DNA of 64,000 bases, taken from NCBI GenBank assembly GCA_028710415.1, contig JAQTUE010000025.1:1-64000 (forward strand). Reading direction: 5' to 3'. A program made the translations under genes and the position numbers. How positions within the stretch are numbered: the stretch's first letter is position 1; every line of letters begins with the position of its first letter. This document shows positions 52,625-61,401 of this stretch, in pieces. The stretch comes from Paludibacter sp. Its GTDB lineage: Bacteria > Bacteroidota > Bacteroidia > Bacteroidales > Paludibacteraceae. Below the pieces are notes generated by a model that was given only the letters and a program-made list of their open reading frames with translations, made no database searches and was not told where the DNA came from.

Positions 52625-54499
52625 ATGACATTTAAAGAATTGAATTTGAAGGACGATATTTTATCGGCCATCGAAGAGCTTGGCTATGAGTTTCCTATGC
52701 CGGTTCAAGAAAAAACGATCCCCTTCATGCTGGAGCAAACTGCCGATTTAGTGGCTTTGGCTCAAACAGGAACAGGTAAAACAGCTGCTTTCGGGTTGCC
52801 GGTATTAAACATGATCGATCCTACCCGCAAACAGGTACAGGCATTGGTGCTTTCGCCAACCCGCGAATTATGTATCCAGATTGCCAATGACTTAAAAGGC
52901 TATTCCAAAAACATGCGCGGTATGCGTATCGTTCCGGTATATGGTGGCGAAGATATTCGTACACAACTTCGTCAATTGGATACCGCTCCACAAATCATTG
53001 TAGCTACCCCGGGCCGTTTGATCGACCTGATTGAACGTGGTAAAGTTGAACTGGGTGCCATTGACTTTTTGGTACTTGATGAAGCTGACGAAATGCTGAA
53101 CATGGGTTTCAAGGAAGATATTGAAACAATCCTGCAACGTACCCCTGACACACGTCGTACCATGCTTTTCTCGGCAACCATGCCAAAGGAAATTGCAAAT
53201 ATCGCCAAGCGGTATATGAAGAATTACGAAGAAATTACTGTTGGAACTAAAAATGCAGGTGCCGAAAATGTAGAACACATCTACTATTTATCACAGGCAA
53301 AACAACGTTACATGGTATTGAAACGTATTGTGGATTTGAATCCGGATATTTACGGTATTGTTTTTTGCCGTACCCGTATGGAAACAAAAGAAGTTGCCGA
53401 CAAATTGATGCACGATGGCTATAATGCCGATGCGCTTCATGGTGACCTTTCACAAGCTCAACGTGACACGGTAATGCAAAAATTCCGTATCCGCAATATC
53501 CAGTTGCTGGTTGCTACTGATGTGGCTGCTCGTGGATTGGACGTTAGTGATCTGACTCACGTAATCAATTACAACTTGCCTGATGATGTTGAAATCTATA
53601 CCCACCGTAGTGGTCGTACAGGTCGTGCCAATAAAAAAGGGGTAGCTGTTTCGATTATCCATTCAAAGGAAAAATTTAAAATCAAGGATATTGAGCGCAT
53701 GCTCCATAAATCTTTTGAACAACAACAAATCCCTAACGGACTTGAAGTTTGTAAAAAACAATTGTTCTTTATGATCGACCGTATGGAAAAGGTGGAAGTA
53801 AGCGAAGAACAGATTGAAACTTACATGCCTCAGATTATGAAACAATTGGAATACCTCACCAAAGAGGAACTTCTGAAACGTTTCGTTTCGTTGGAATTCA
53901 ACCGTTTCCTGAGTTATTATAAGAATGCCGAAGATTTAAACCTGCCTGAACGTGGATTTGAACGCGGTGAACGCGGTGAACGCGGCGAACGTGGACCAAA
54001 ACCGGGAGGAAGGATCCGTTTAAAAATGAATGTAGGCGAACGTGAAGGTATCGATCCAAAACGTTTGTTAGGAATCATAAATGATGTAACCGGTGATAAG
54101 TCAATTAATATCGGTTCTATTGAAGTAACCAATAAATTTACCTTCTTTGATGTGTTTGCCGATCAACTCGATCAGGTTGTAACTGCTTTTGCAGGACAAT
54201 CGGATGTGGAAGTTTCGGAAGCCAAAGGAAGTAAAACATTCGAAGGTGGTGGCCGTAAACCGGAATATCGTCCTCGTAGTGGTGGAAGCTCAAGCTCTTA
54301 TTCAGGTGGTGGATACCGCGGTGGTGATCGCAGTTCAAGCAGCCGTCCAACCGATTCTACCGGTGGTGGCGAAAAACCTTGGCGTAACCGTGATGCCAGC
54401 GATCGTGGAAGCAGCCGTTCTTCAGCAGGAGGCAGCAGCGAACGCAGAAGCGGATCATCATACAAAGGTGGCAGCTCTTCGTACAAGAAAAGATCGTAA
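52625..54499 (+). CDS. DEAD-box RNA helicase (DeaD/CsdA-like)
   Basis: A 624-residue ATP-dependent RNA helicase. The Q motif, ALAQTGTGKTAAFG (45-58), PTRELC, ATPGRLID, DEADEM, SAT and HRSGRTGRA are all present in order. The C-terminal third has a DbpA-type RNA-binding domain (RIRLKMNVGEREGIDPKRLLGIINDVTGDKSINIGSIEV). It is preceded by repeated FERGERGERGERG and followed by a Gly/Ser/Arg-rich tail with RGG-like motifs. It unwinds structured RNA in ribosome assembly or cold. Met at 52625 is the conserved start. Confidence 0.95.
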   Translation: MTFKELNLKDDILSAIEELGYEFPMPVQEKTIPFMLEQTADLVALAQTGTGKTAAFGLPVLNMIDPTRKQVQALVLSPTRELCIQIANDLKGYSKNMRGMRIVPVYGGEDIRTQLRQLDTAPQIIVATPGRLIDLIERGKVELGAIDFLVLDEADEMLNMGFKEDIETILQRTPDTRRTMLFSATMPKEIANIAKRYMKNYEEITVGTKNAGAENVEHIYYLSQAKQRYMVLKRIVDLNPDIYGIVFCRTRMETKEVADKLMHDGYNADALHGDLSQAQRDTVMQKFRIRNIQLLVATDVAARGLDVSDLTHVINYNLPDDVEIYTHRSGRTGRANKKGVAVSIIHSKEKFKIKDIERMLHKSFEQQQIPNGLEVCKKQLFFMIDRMEKVEVSEEQIETYMPQIMKQLEYLTKEELLKRFVSLEFNRFLSYYKNAEDLNLPERGFERGERGERGERGPKPGGRIRLKMNVGEREGIDPKRLLGIINDVTGDKSINIGSIEVTNKFTFFDVFADQLDQVVTAFAGQSDVEVSEAKGSKTFEGGGRKPEYRPRSGGSSSSYSGGGYRGGDRSSSSRPTDSTGGGEKPWRNRDASDRGSSRSSAGGSSERRSGSSYKGGSSSYKKRS

Positions 54500-54519
54500 G
54501 TGATTATATAAATCATAGG

Positions 54520-54552
54520 AACGGATAATCCAGCAATGGGTTATCCGTTTTC
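54520..54552 (+). terminator. Terminator of the helicase gene
   Basis: AACGGATAA (54520-54528) pairs with TTATCCGTT (54541-54549), followed by TTT. Confidence 0.85.
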
Positions 54553-54633
54553 TGGTTTTATACCTTCCTCATAGGGCTGTAAAAGGACCCGGTGTCAATG
54601 TCCGCTTTATCATGATCCTGAAACATAAAAAAA

Positions 54634-54664
54634 ACCGCCTTATCCGGTTACGGAATAAGGCGGT
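54634..54664 (-). terminator. Terminator of the minus-strand gene 54717-55214
   Basis: ACCGCCTTATCCG pairs with CGGAATAAGGCGGT with one bulge. On the minus strand it is followed by a run of eight T. Confidence 0.88.
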
Positions 54665-54716
54665 CATACTTTGCAGGAATCAATTCCAATACCGGACAAA
54701 ACTCCGGCTGCAATTG

Positions 54717-55214
54717 TTATACTTGGTGATTGGTGTTGTTTGCTGTCCTGAAATAATTTTCAACCCACCGTACCATTTGCTTGTCTGTCATTACATCCGC
54801 TGCTTCTACTGATAACAGACGGGAATGGATTAAGGGATATTTAATCATTTGAGCTTCAAATTCTTTTTTTATTAATGAAGGTCCAAATAATACCAATTCG
54901 TCGACATCTTTAATTCCTTGAAGGATATTTTTAAAATATTGGTGTTTTACATTCTTTAATTTGTGCATGTTTTTTATCTCTGTACTGTAATGTTGATTGC
55001 CAAATTTGGCAAAATCTTTTGTATCACCGGGTAACCTGAGTTTTGTCTGGATCGGGGAAGTGATGATTTTATAAGTGTCATTCGAAATTTTGGGTGATTT
55101 ACCCAACCGTTCTCCAGGAAGAGAATTCTGCACATTTGCACGGGCTTCAACTGCATCTAGGGATATGATAACAGCTTTTTCTGTATCAATCCATACGCCA
55201 ACTTTCTTTTTCAT
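54717..55214 (-). CDS. Protein resembling bacterial eRF1-like/host-attachment-type proteins
   Basis: A 165-residue soluble protein. It starts with KKVGVWIDTEKAVIISLD and has a central FKNILQGIKDVDELVLFGPSLIKKEFEAQMI. This pattern of an RNase H-like start and a later VDELVLFGP strand-helix resembles the central domain of release-factor-like (baeRF) proteins of bacteria. The similarity is only a visual impression. The gene is transcribed alone and has its own terminator. Its function is unknown; stress or ribosome rescue would be a guess. Confidence 0.7.
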   Translation of the reverse strand: MKKKVGVWIDTEKAVIISLDAVEARANVQNSLPGERLGKSPKISNDTYKIITSPIQTKLRLPGDTKDFAKFGNQHYSTEIKNMHKLKNVKHQYFKNILQGIKDVDELVLFGPSLIKKEFEAQMIKYPLIHSRLLSVEAADVMTDKQMVRWVENYFRTANNTNHQV

Positions 55215-55654
55215 ACTTGTTTAATTTAAATAAATTATTACCAAGAAGAACTTACCGGTCTTCGTAAAAGTACCCTGTTGAATTAAATGAATTCATAAGG
55301 CTAGTATTTCAAAGATCACGGTCTATTCTATAGTTGCAACAATCCCTGATTGAAAATGTTGCTTGTCAATATTCAGTTTCAGGTTATTTAACTTCAGATA
55401 GTTTGGCTGATTGCCTGCACACCTTGATTCTACCCGAAAAGTGAATGTCTCTTTTGCGAGATATCATCACAAATCCCAATTTTATTTACATTTGTCTGAT
55501 TACGTACATCTTGACCATTCTGTAATAAATCCATCCTCCTGTAATTGAAAATCTTTCTATTACTTTCATGTTCATAAATGATAAAATAATAGAAACAAAC
55601 CTACATATCTTATGTTCAGATAATTTCAATCGCTACAGCATTTCTATCCACAAC

Positions 55655-55717
55655 TTTCAAACCTTTCAAACTTTTCAAACTTTTCAAACTTTTCAAACCT
55701 TTCAAACTCTTCAAACT
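55655..55717 (+). repeat. CTTTTCAAAC word repeat
   Basis: About six copies of ACCTTTCAAACTTTTCAAAC-like words. Elsewhere this family ends at start codons. Here the next gene is 540 bases away, beyond the palindromic element. Confidence 0.88.
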
Positions 55718-55725
55718 CTGAACAG

Positions 55726-55917
55726 GAAGATAATACCATGATGATACCATGATGATACACTGGTTTCGTAAGAGATAAGCAGTAGTTACGCTATAATTAC
55801 GTATATAACACGTACCCATTAAAAGGAGCGTAATATATGCGTAACTTCCGCATAAGGTTACGGAAACACCAAAAGAATACGTGCATTATCATGGTATCAT
55901 CATGGCATTATCATAGT
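55726..55917. mobile_element. MITE-like imperfect palindrome
   Basis: About 190 bases that fold back on themselves. Left outer arm ATAATACCATGATGATACCA matches the right arm (ATGGTATCATCATGGCATTA, about 55891-55910) as an inverted repeat with one or two changes. Inner parts GTTTCGTAAGAGATAAGC / GTTACGCTATAATTACG on the left correspond to TTCCGCATAAGGTTACGGAAAC and GCGTAATATATGCGTAAC on the right. The centre is near 55820. No coding potential. It looks like a non-autonomous mobile element or a large hairpin. Confidence 0.6.
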
Positions 55918-56259
55918 GAATTTTGGCTTATAATTAATAATAACTTATTTGTAGATCATTTTAGATATTCATTGGGCCAAAGAAATACCATTTGGAATTA
56001 CTAATATCCTTCAAAAGAATTGGATAGCAGTAATCTTTTGAATCTCAGAAGATGTATTTGATTATACAAATTGCATTAAACTTTAATGGAACTTACATTT
56101 AAAACTATTTTAAAGATTACTTGATTAACTGTTTCAATGTACAAATAAACCTGATTTCGTTTTAATTCAATCCAATTCTCTTTCTAAAAACAGAGGGCAA
56201 TAAACAAAATGATGAATTATTCGTTCAACTAAATACAGATCTTATTCAATACATAAATT

Positions 56260-59103
56260 ATGCTATCAGGAAATTATCAGGAACTCTATGATCGATTAAT
56301 GCCAACGATCGACCCTAAGCGCATCTTTCATGATCCGCTTCATACACTCGCTTTTGGTACCGATGCCAGCTTTTACCGGTTGATTCCTAAAATGGTAATC
56401 AAGGCAAAAAATGAACAGGAGGTATCACTGATTCTTCAGGAATGTTCAAAACTATCCCTTCCGGTGACATTCCGGGCTGCAGGAACAAGTCTTTCGGGTC
56501 AGGCAATCTCGGATTCGGTGTTGGTTATTGCCGGGTATCACTGGAATAATTACAAGATTGATCCCGATGGTTTAAAAATTAAACTCCAGCCCGGATTGAC
56601 TGGGGGGAAGGCAAATGCTTTGCTGGCACCCTATGGACGAAAGATTGGCCCTGATCCTGCTTCCATCAACGCTGCCATGATTGGAGGGATTGCTGCAAAC
56701 AACGCAAGTGGCATGTGTTGCGGCATCTCAGAAAATTCATATAAAACGGTTGATTCCATGCGGATTATATTTGCAGATGGCAGTGTTTTGGATACTTCCA
56801 GCGATGAGAATATGGATAAATTCAGACTGACACATACCAAACTTATTGATGATATTGCAGGAATGGCTGCCTCTGTCAAAAAAAACGAGCAACTGGCAGG
56901 AAGAATTGCCCATAAGTTTAAGATGAAAAATACAACAGGGTACAGCCTGAACGCCCTGATCGATTTTGATGATCCGTATGAGGTGATCGAACATCTGCTG
57001 ATTGGATCGGAAGGCACATTGGGCTTTATATCCGAGATTACGTATAAGACGGTGGTTGAACATCCTTTCAAAGCAAGTTCCTTGATGATTTATCCCGATA
57101 TTGAAAAAGCCTGCCGGGTTGTTTCACTTCTGAAATCAGCACCGGTAGCGGCAGTTGAGCTAATTGACAGGGCCGGACTTCGATCGGTCGAAGACCAGGC
57201 AGGTGTGCCCGATTACCTGAAATCGCTGAACCCCAATGCCAGTGCCATATTGGTTGAAACCAGGGCTGCTGATGAAAAGACATTAAACAGCCAGATGAAA
57301 CAAATACTGGACATCATTCAGGTTATTGAACCCGAGAAACCGGTTGTGTTTACATCCATTGCTTCGGAATATGCCTTGCTCTGGAACATCCGAAAAGGCT
57401 TGTTCCCATCGGTAGGGGCCATGCGAAAGACCGGGACTACGGTTATTATAGAAGATGTTGCATTCCCAGTTCCACGGCTTGCCGAGGCAACCCTTGATTT
57501 ACAAAAGCTGTTCCAAAAATGGGATTATAAGGAAGCTGTTATTTTTGGTCATGCCCTGGAAGGTAACCTGCATTTTGTATTTACACAGGATTTTGGGACT
57601 CAAAGCGAAATAAACAGGTACAGCCAATTTATGAATGATGTGTCTGATATGGTCGTTTCCAAATATGACGGATCACTCAAAGCTGAACATGGAACCGGAC
57701 GAAATATGGCACCGTTTGTGGAAATGGAGTGGGGGAAGGAAGCCTATGAGTTGATGAAACGGATCAAGCATATTTTTGATCCCAATAATTTATTGAACCC
57801 GGGCGTCATTTTAAATAACGATCCGGAGGCCCATTTAAAGAACTTGAAGCCAATACCTGCCGCCCATGAGAAGATTGACAAGTGCATAGAATGTGGATTT
57901 TGCGAACCATCATGTGTATCAGCGGAATTGACATTGACTCCCCGTCAGCGTATTGTGGTCTACCGTGAAATGGCATCCCTTGCCAGAAGTGGGCATGAAC
58001 CACATCTGGCTGCATCCCTGGCTAAGAATTTCAATTATGAGGTAAATGAGACCTGTGCCACCGATGGATTATGCGCCATTAGCTGTCCGGTAAAAATTGA
58101 TACCGGGAAACTGGTAAAAGTACTTCGTGCTGAGAATATAGGTTCTAACCAGCATCGTGCCGTCTGGGTGGGTGACCGCATGTCGGGTGTTACATCGTTT
58201 GTACGGTCGGCACTTTCGGTGGTAGGTACATTCCATTCCATACTGGGCACTCCGGTTATGAAAGCTGTCTCGGGTGGCCTAAGAACTGTTTCGGCAAATA
58301 AAATACCATTGTGGAACCCATATATGCCACATGGATCAAAAGTGATCAATACACATCCACAGCAACCTGCAAACCTGACAAACAAGGTAGTTTATTTCCC
58401 ATCGTGTATCAACCGTGCCATGGGTATTTCGGCAGAACATTCAAAGGAAAAAGATCTGTCGGAAAAGATGGTGGAATTGATCAACAAAGGAGGCTATGAA
58501 GTGATTTATCCTGAAAACCTGAACAGCCATTGTTGCGGCATGGCCTTTTTAAGCAAAGGCTACACGGAGGCAGGCTTAAAGAAATCGAATGAACTTGAAG
58601 CTGCATTACTCAAGGCCAGTGAAAACGGGAAATATCCGATAGTCTGTGATATGAGCCCTTGCCTGTATACAATGAAAGATAATATGGGTTCAAAACTGAA
58701 GTTATACGAACCTGTAGAGTTTATACTCGAATTCCTGCTTCCCAATCTGGAGATTAAGCCATTGTCCGAAACCATTACCGTATTTCCGGTATGCAGCATG
58801 AAGAAGATGGGCCTGGAAGATAAACTGGTACAACTGGCAAGTAAATGTGCCACTGGTGTTTTTGTTCCTGAGACGAATTGTTGCGGTTTTGCCGGTGACC
58901 GGGGGTTCTCATTCCCGGAACTGAATGCACATGGCTTACGCAGTTTGAAAGAACAGATCCCGAAGGAAGTAAAATCAGGTTATTCCACCAGCCGCACTTG
59001 CGAAATCGGGCTTAGCCTGCATTCCGGGATCTCACATCAGTCCATTGTTTATCTGGTCGATCGGGTTAGTACTGCTAAAAAGGTACAGAAAGCAATGTCC
59101 TGA
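56260..59103 (+). CDS. FAD-linked oxidase / Fe-S 2-hydroxyacid dehydrogenase fusion
   Basis: A 947-residue fusion of a GlcD-like FAD domain and a GlcF-like Fe-S domain, comparable to YdiJ and to the Dld-II-type D-lactate dehydrogenases. FAD binding is seen in PVTFRAAGTSLSGQAISDSVLV and GMIGGIAANNASGMCCG-like stretch (about 140-160), with FGHALEGNLHFVF and AEHGTGRNMAPFVE later. Two 4Fe-4S motifs follow: CIECGFCEPSCV (about 545-556) and CATDGLCAISCPV (about 600-612). The end has CCG-type cysteines (NSHCCGMAF, TNCCGFAGD). It probably oxidises D-lactate or 2-hydroxyglutarate; the substrate is not readable from sequence. Confidence 0.92.
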   Translation: MLSGNYQELYDRLMPTIDPKRIFHDPLHTLAFGTDASFYRLIPKMVIKAKNEQEVSLILQECSKLSLPVTFRAAGTSLSGQAISDSVLVIAGYHWNNYKIDPDGLKIKLQPGLTGGKANALLAPYGRKIGPDPASINAAMIGGIAANNASGMCCGISENSYKTVDSMRIIFADGSVLDTSSDENMDKFRLTHTKLIDDIAGMAASVKKNEQLAGRIAHKFKMKNTTGYSLNALIDFDDPYEVIEHLLIGSEGTLGFISEITYKTVVEHPFKASSLMIYPDIEKACRVVSLLKSAPVAAVELIDRAGLRSVEDQAGVPDYLKSLNPNASAILVETRAADEKTLNSQMKQILDIIQVIEPEKPVVFTSIASEYALLWNIRKGLFPSVGAMRKTGTTVIIEDVAFPVPRLAEATLDLQKLFQKWDYKEAVIFGHALEGNLHFVFTQDFGTQSEINRYSQFMNDVSDMVVSKYDGSLKAEHGTGRNMAPFVEMEWGKEAYELMKRIKHIFDPNNLLNPGVILNNDPEAHLKNLKPIPAAHEKIDKCIECGFCEPSCVSAELTLTPRQRIVVYREMASLARSGHEPHLAASLAKNFNYEVNETCATDGLCAISCPVKIDTGKLVKVLRAENIGSNQHRAVWVGDRMSGVTSFVRSALSVVGTFHSILGTPVMKAVSGGLRTVSANKIPLWNPYMPHGSKVINTHPQQPANLTNKVVYFPSCINRAMGISAEHSKEKDLSEKMVELINKGGYEVIYPENLNSHCCGMAFLSKGYTEAGLKKSNELEAALLKASENGKYPIVCDMSPCLYTMKDNMGSKLKLYEPVEFILEFLLPNLEIKPLSETITVFPVCSMKKMGLEDKLVQLASKCATGVFVPETNCCGFAGDRGFSFPELNAHGLRSLKEQIPKEVKSGYSTSRTCEIGLSLHSGISHQSIVYLVDRVSTAKKVQKAMS

Positions 59104-59196
59104 ATGTGCCATAGATTCTGAATTATCTAACGAGTAAAAACATGTATGGGTCACTTCATAGTGAGAATAAAGTTTGTTATAAGCTTTTAAATTTTT

Positions 59197-59239
59197 AAAA
59201 AAACCTATTGATTTTATAATATAAATCAATAGGTTTTTT
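59197..59239 (+). terminator. Terminator of the FAD/Fe-S dehydrogenase gene
   Basis: AAAAACCTATTGATTT pairs with AAATCAATAGGTTTTTT (59223-59239) and is followed by T residues. Confidence 0.88.
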
Positions 59240-59257
59240 AGTTCAAATAAGTTTTAG

Positions 59258-59265
59258 TATCTTTG
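59258..59265 (+). promoter_or_regulatory. -7 box of the XRE gene
   Basis: TATCTTTG, 29 bases before the start codon; no consensus -33. Confidence 0.5.
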
Positions 59266-59294
59266 TGTATAAAAACTAATATATTATTCGTAAT

Positions 59295-59642
59295 ATGCAA
59301 AAAGAAGGATTAAATGCTCATATATTAGCAGATAAATTTAGTTTGTCTGATTCAAATCCTACAGCAATTGCTACTTCAATTGCAGAAAGAATGAAAAGAA
59401 ACCGCCTGGAACTTAACCTGACACAAAATGCACTGGCCTCACGTTCAGGTGTTAGTTTTGGAAGTGTGCGCCGTTTTGAAAATACAGGCGAAATATCGCT
59501 AAAAAGTCTGATACTGATTGCCATTGCATTGGATTCTACTGAAGAATTTTCAACTCTCTTTTCAACCAGAAAATATAAAACAATTGAGGATGTTTTGACT
59601 CTTCATGAACCTAAAACCAGGAAACGGGGACGCATCAATTAA
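59295..59642 (+). CDS. XRE-type helix-turn-helix regulator, HipB-like
   Basis: A 115-residue HTH protein. The DNA-binding domain is residues about 25-85 (ERMKRNRLELNLTQNALASRSGVSFGSVRRFENTGEISLKSLILIAIALD), followed by EFSTLF and a basic tail (PKTRKRGRIN). This architecture is common for HipB-like antitoxins in Bacteroidetes, which form a module with a HipA kinase directly downstream. Here only the 3' end of a hipA-like gene follows (59725-59865), so the regulator is probably an orphan left by a deletion. Confidence 0.88.
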   Translation: MQKEGLNAHILADKFSLSDSNPTAIATSIAERMKRNRLELNLTQNALASRSGVSFGSVRRFENTGEISLKSLILIAIALDSTEEFSTLFSTRKYKTIEDVLTLHEPKTRKRGRIN

Positions 59643-59982
59643 ACCGATAGTATATCAATTCATTTTATTAATAATATTCAGATATAGGAAGCAATTCTTT
59701 CAGTGATTAAGGTTGGTAGGTTATCAAAAGATTACCTTAAACGGACAAGGAAATCCAACAGAAAAAGATGTTTTTGCTGTTGCCGATAGTGTTGGGCTTA
59801 ATAAACAACGAACCAGGGAAATATACCAGGAACTTTCAAATACCTGTCGTCAAATAAGTCACTAATCAAAGCAAGTACGATTTGATTTTGCTGAAACATC
59901 GATTTTCTTACCGGTAGTCGTATGACTCAACAATCAATTCAATCCGAATGATTATCTTTGCAACTTAAATTTGAAATAAAGA
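59643..59982. other. Region between the XRE gene and alaX
   Basis: Contains the hipA-like remnant and TATCTTTG at 59953-59960, the likely -7 box for the AlaX-like gene at 59983. Nothing else was seen. Confidence 0.6.
59725..59865 (+). pseudogene. 3' remnant of a hipA-like toxin gene
   Basis: Frame beginning at 59725 encodes 46 residues and a stop. They include GNPTEKDVFAVADSVGLNKQ and TREIYQELSNTCRQIS, which resemble the C-terminal end of HipA kinases (a G-x-P-T-x-x-D-x-x-x-x-A-D-x-x-G-L-x-K-x-x pattern). No start codon or kinase core precedes it; an in-frame stop lies at 59704. It follows the HipB-like gene at the position where hipA is expected, so most of hipA appears deleted. Confidence 0.65.
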
Positions 59983-60438
59983 ATGGAACCAGTACTCAAC
60001 GAACCTAAAAAGTTATATAACGAACCCATGCATACCTGCGAGCATATCCTGAATCAGACCATGGTTCGTATGTTTGGCTGTGAGAGATCGATGAACGCCC
60101 ATATAGAAAGAAAAAAGTCAAAGTGCGACTATATTTTACAGGATGCTCCAACTGTGGCGCAGATTCAGGAACTCACCCAAAAGGTGAATGAAGTGATCGA
60201 CCAACATTTGCCGGTAACGATTGAATTAATGCCCAGAGAACAAGCTGCACATCTGGTGAATCTATCTAAACTGCCTGCAGATGCCACCGATACCCTGCGA
60301 ATTGTGCGGGTTGGGGAGTATGATGCCTGTGCCTGCATTGGCCAGCATGTGGAGAATACTTCAGAGCTGGGACATTTTGAGATTATCAGCCATGATTTTG
60401 AAGACGGACGCTGGCGTGTCAGGTTTAAGTTAGTATAA
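59983..60438 (+). CDS. AlaX-like stand-alone tRNA-Ala editing protein
   Basis: A 151-residue protein corresponding to the second editing-domain half of alanyl-tRNA synthetase. MHTCEHILNQTM provides the HxxxH zinc ligands (about residues 17-21) and CACIGQHVENTSELGHF the C-x3-H ligands (about 118-122). AlaX proteins remove Ser or Gly wrongly attached to tRNA-Ala. It is shorter than AlaX-M. It is a single gene with its own -7 box. A role in tRNA proofreading is likely, with the exact substrate inferred. Confidence 0.85.
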   Translation: MEPVLNEPKKLYNEPMHTCEHILNQTMVRMFGCERSMNAHIERKKSKCDYILQDAPTVAQIQELTQKVNEVIDQHLPVTIELMPREQAAHLVNLSKLPADATDTLRIVRVGEYDACACIGQHVENTSELGHFEIISHDFEDGRWRVRFKLV

Positions 60439-60545
60439 TACTTCAACTAAAACCTCAACTAAAACATCAAAACGTACGAAGTACTTTTGAGCGTTTTCTT
60501 AGATCATTTTCTCAGATCGTTTTCTTAGATCTTTTCTTTGACTAT
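60439..60545. repeat. CTCAACTAAAA and TTTTCTTAGATC word repeats
   Basis: ACTTCAACTAAAACCTCAAC words begin a few bases after the alaX stop. From about 60489 the unit TTTTCTTAGATCA repeats about three times. The latter puts three GATC sites within 30 bases. Confidence 0.8.
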
Positions 60546-60597
60546 TCATAGCCAGTTTTCATAGAACATTTTCTATATTTACATTTATTTTTTCTCC

Positions 60598-61401
60598 ATG
60601 ACCAACGACCAAACAGATCAACCAATACAGGAAACCTACTCTCCACAAAAAGCCTCCCGCAAAAGTTGGGGATCACGCTTTATTCGCTTTATCCGGAATC
60701 TGTTTTTGTTATTCTTAATTATCAGCATTGTATGGATTGTATTAGACCTGTTTTTACCAATATTTGTAACTCCCCTTATGGTAATCCGTTCTGTTGAATC
60801 CATTGCTCACGGTGAATTCCCCAAAAATAGCAAGCAATGGGTTCCCATTGATGAGATTTCACCCAATCTGATACAGGCGGTAGTAGCCTCTGAGGATAAT
60901 CTCTTTCTGCATCATCATGGCTTTTCGTTCGAGAGCATGAGCAAGGCCTTTGAGCATAACCTGCAAGGAAAAAAGATCCGGGGTGGCAGTACCATTTCGC
61001 AACAAACGGCTAAGAATGTATTTCTGTTTCCGAACCGTTCCTATATCCGAAAAGGCCTGGAAGCTTATTTTACAGTATTGATTGAAGTGGTGTGGCCCAA
61101 GAAGCGCATCATGGAAGTGTATCTCAACGTGATTGAAACAGGTGATGGAATTTATGGCATTGAAGCTGCATCCGAAGAGTATTTTGGGGTGCATGCTTCC
61201 GAACTGAGCCGTTCACAGGCAGCCACCATTGCAGCCTGCCTTCCAAATCCAAGACGTTTTAACGCCGGGCACCCATCCGGGTATATCCAACGCAGAAGCC
61301 ATATCATTGCAGGATTGATGGGTAAAGTGGAACAGGTTAATTTTAATAAGATAGCACCCCAGGTAAAGCATAAACATAAACACCGTCACAGAAGATCATG
61401 A
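60598..61401 (+). CDS. mtgA: Monofunctional peptidoglycan glycosyltransferase
   Basis: A 267-residue family GT51 enzyme. One N-terminal membrane helix (NLFLLFLIISIVWIVLDLFLPIF) is followed by the glycosyltransferase core: ASEDNLFLHHHGFSFE with the catalytic Glu, GGSTISQQTAKNVFLFPNRSYIRKGLEAYFTVLIE and KKRIMEVYLNVIETGDGIYGIEAASEEYFG. There is no transpeptidase domain, which separates it from the PBP1A at 32632. The C-terminus ends in a His/Lys/Arg run (VKHKHKHRHRRS). It overlaps lipB by four bases. Confidence 0.96.
   Translation: MTNDQTDQPIQETYSPQKASRKSWGSRFIRFIRNLFLLFLIISIVWIVLDLFLPIFVTPLMVIRSVESIAHGEFPKNSKQWVPIDEISPNLIQAVVASEDNLFLHHHGFSFESMSKAFEHNLQGKKIRGGSTISQQTAKNVFLFPNRSYIRKGLEAYFTVLIEVVWPKKRIMEVYLNVIETGDGIYGIEAASEEYFGVHASELSRSQAATIAACLPNPRRFNAGHPSGYIQRRSHIIAGLMGKVEQVNFNKIAPQVKHKHKHRHRRS

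Larger units (their letters stand above)
55215..56259. other. Long non-coding region with a repeat block and a palindromic element
   Basis: No supported gene in 1,045 bases. It holds a TTTCAAAC word repeat (55655-55717) and a MITE-like palindrome (55726-55917). The remaining sequence is AT-rich and without visible structure. Confidence 0.75.

Noticed and set aside
55616..55819. Minus-strand frame with repeated LKSLKG
   Set aside because: It is a translation of the TTTCAAAC word repeat; no leader, no homologue-like part and no stable composition.
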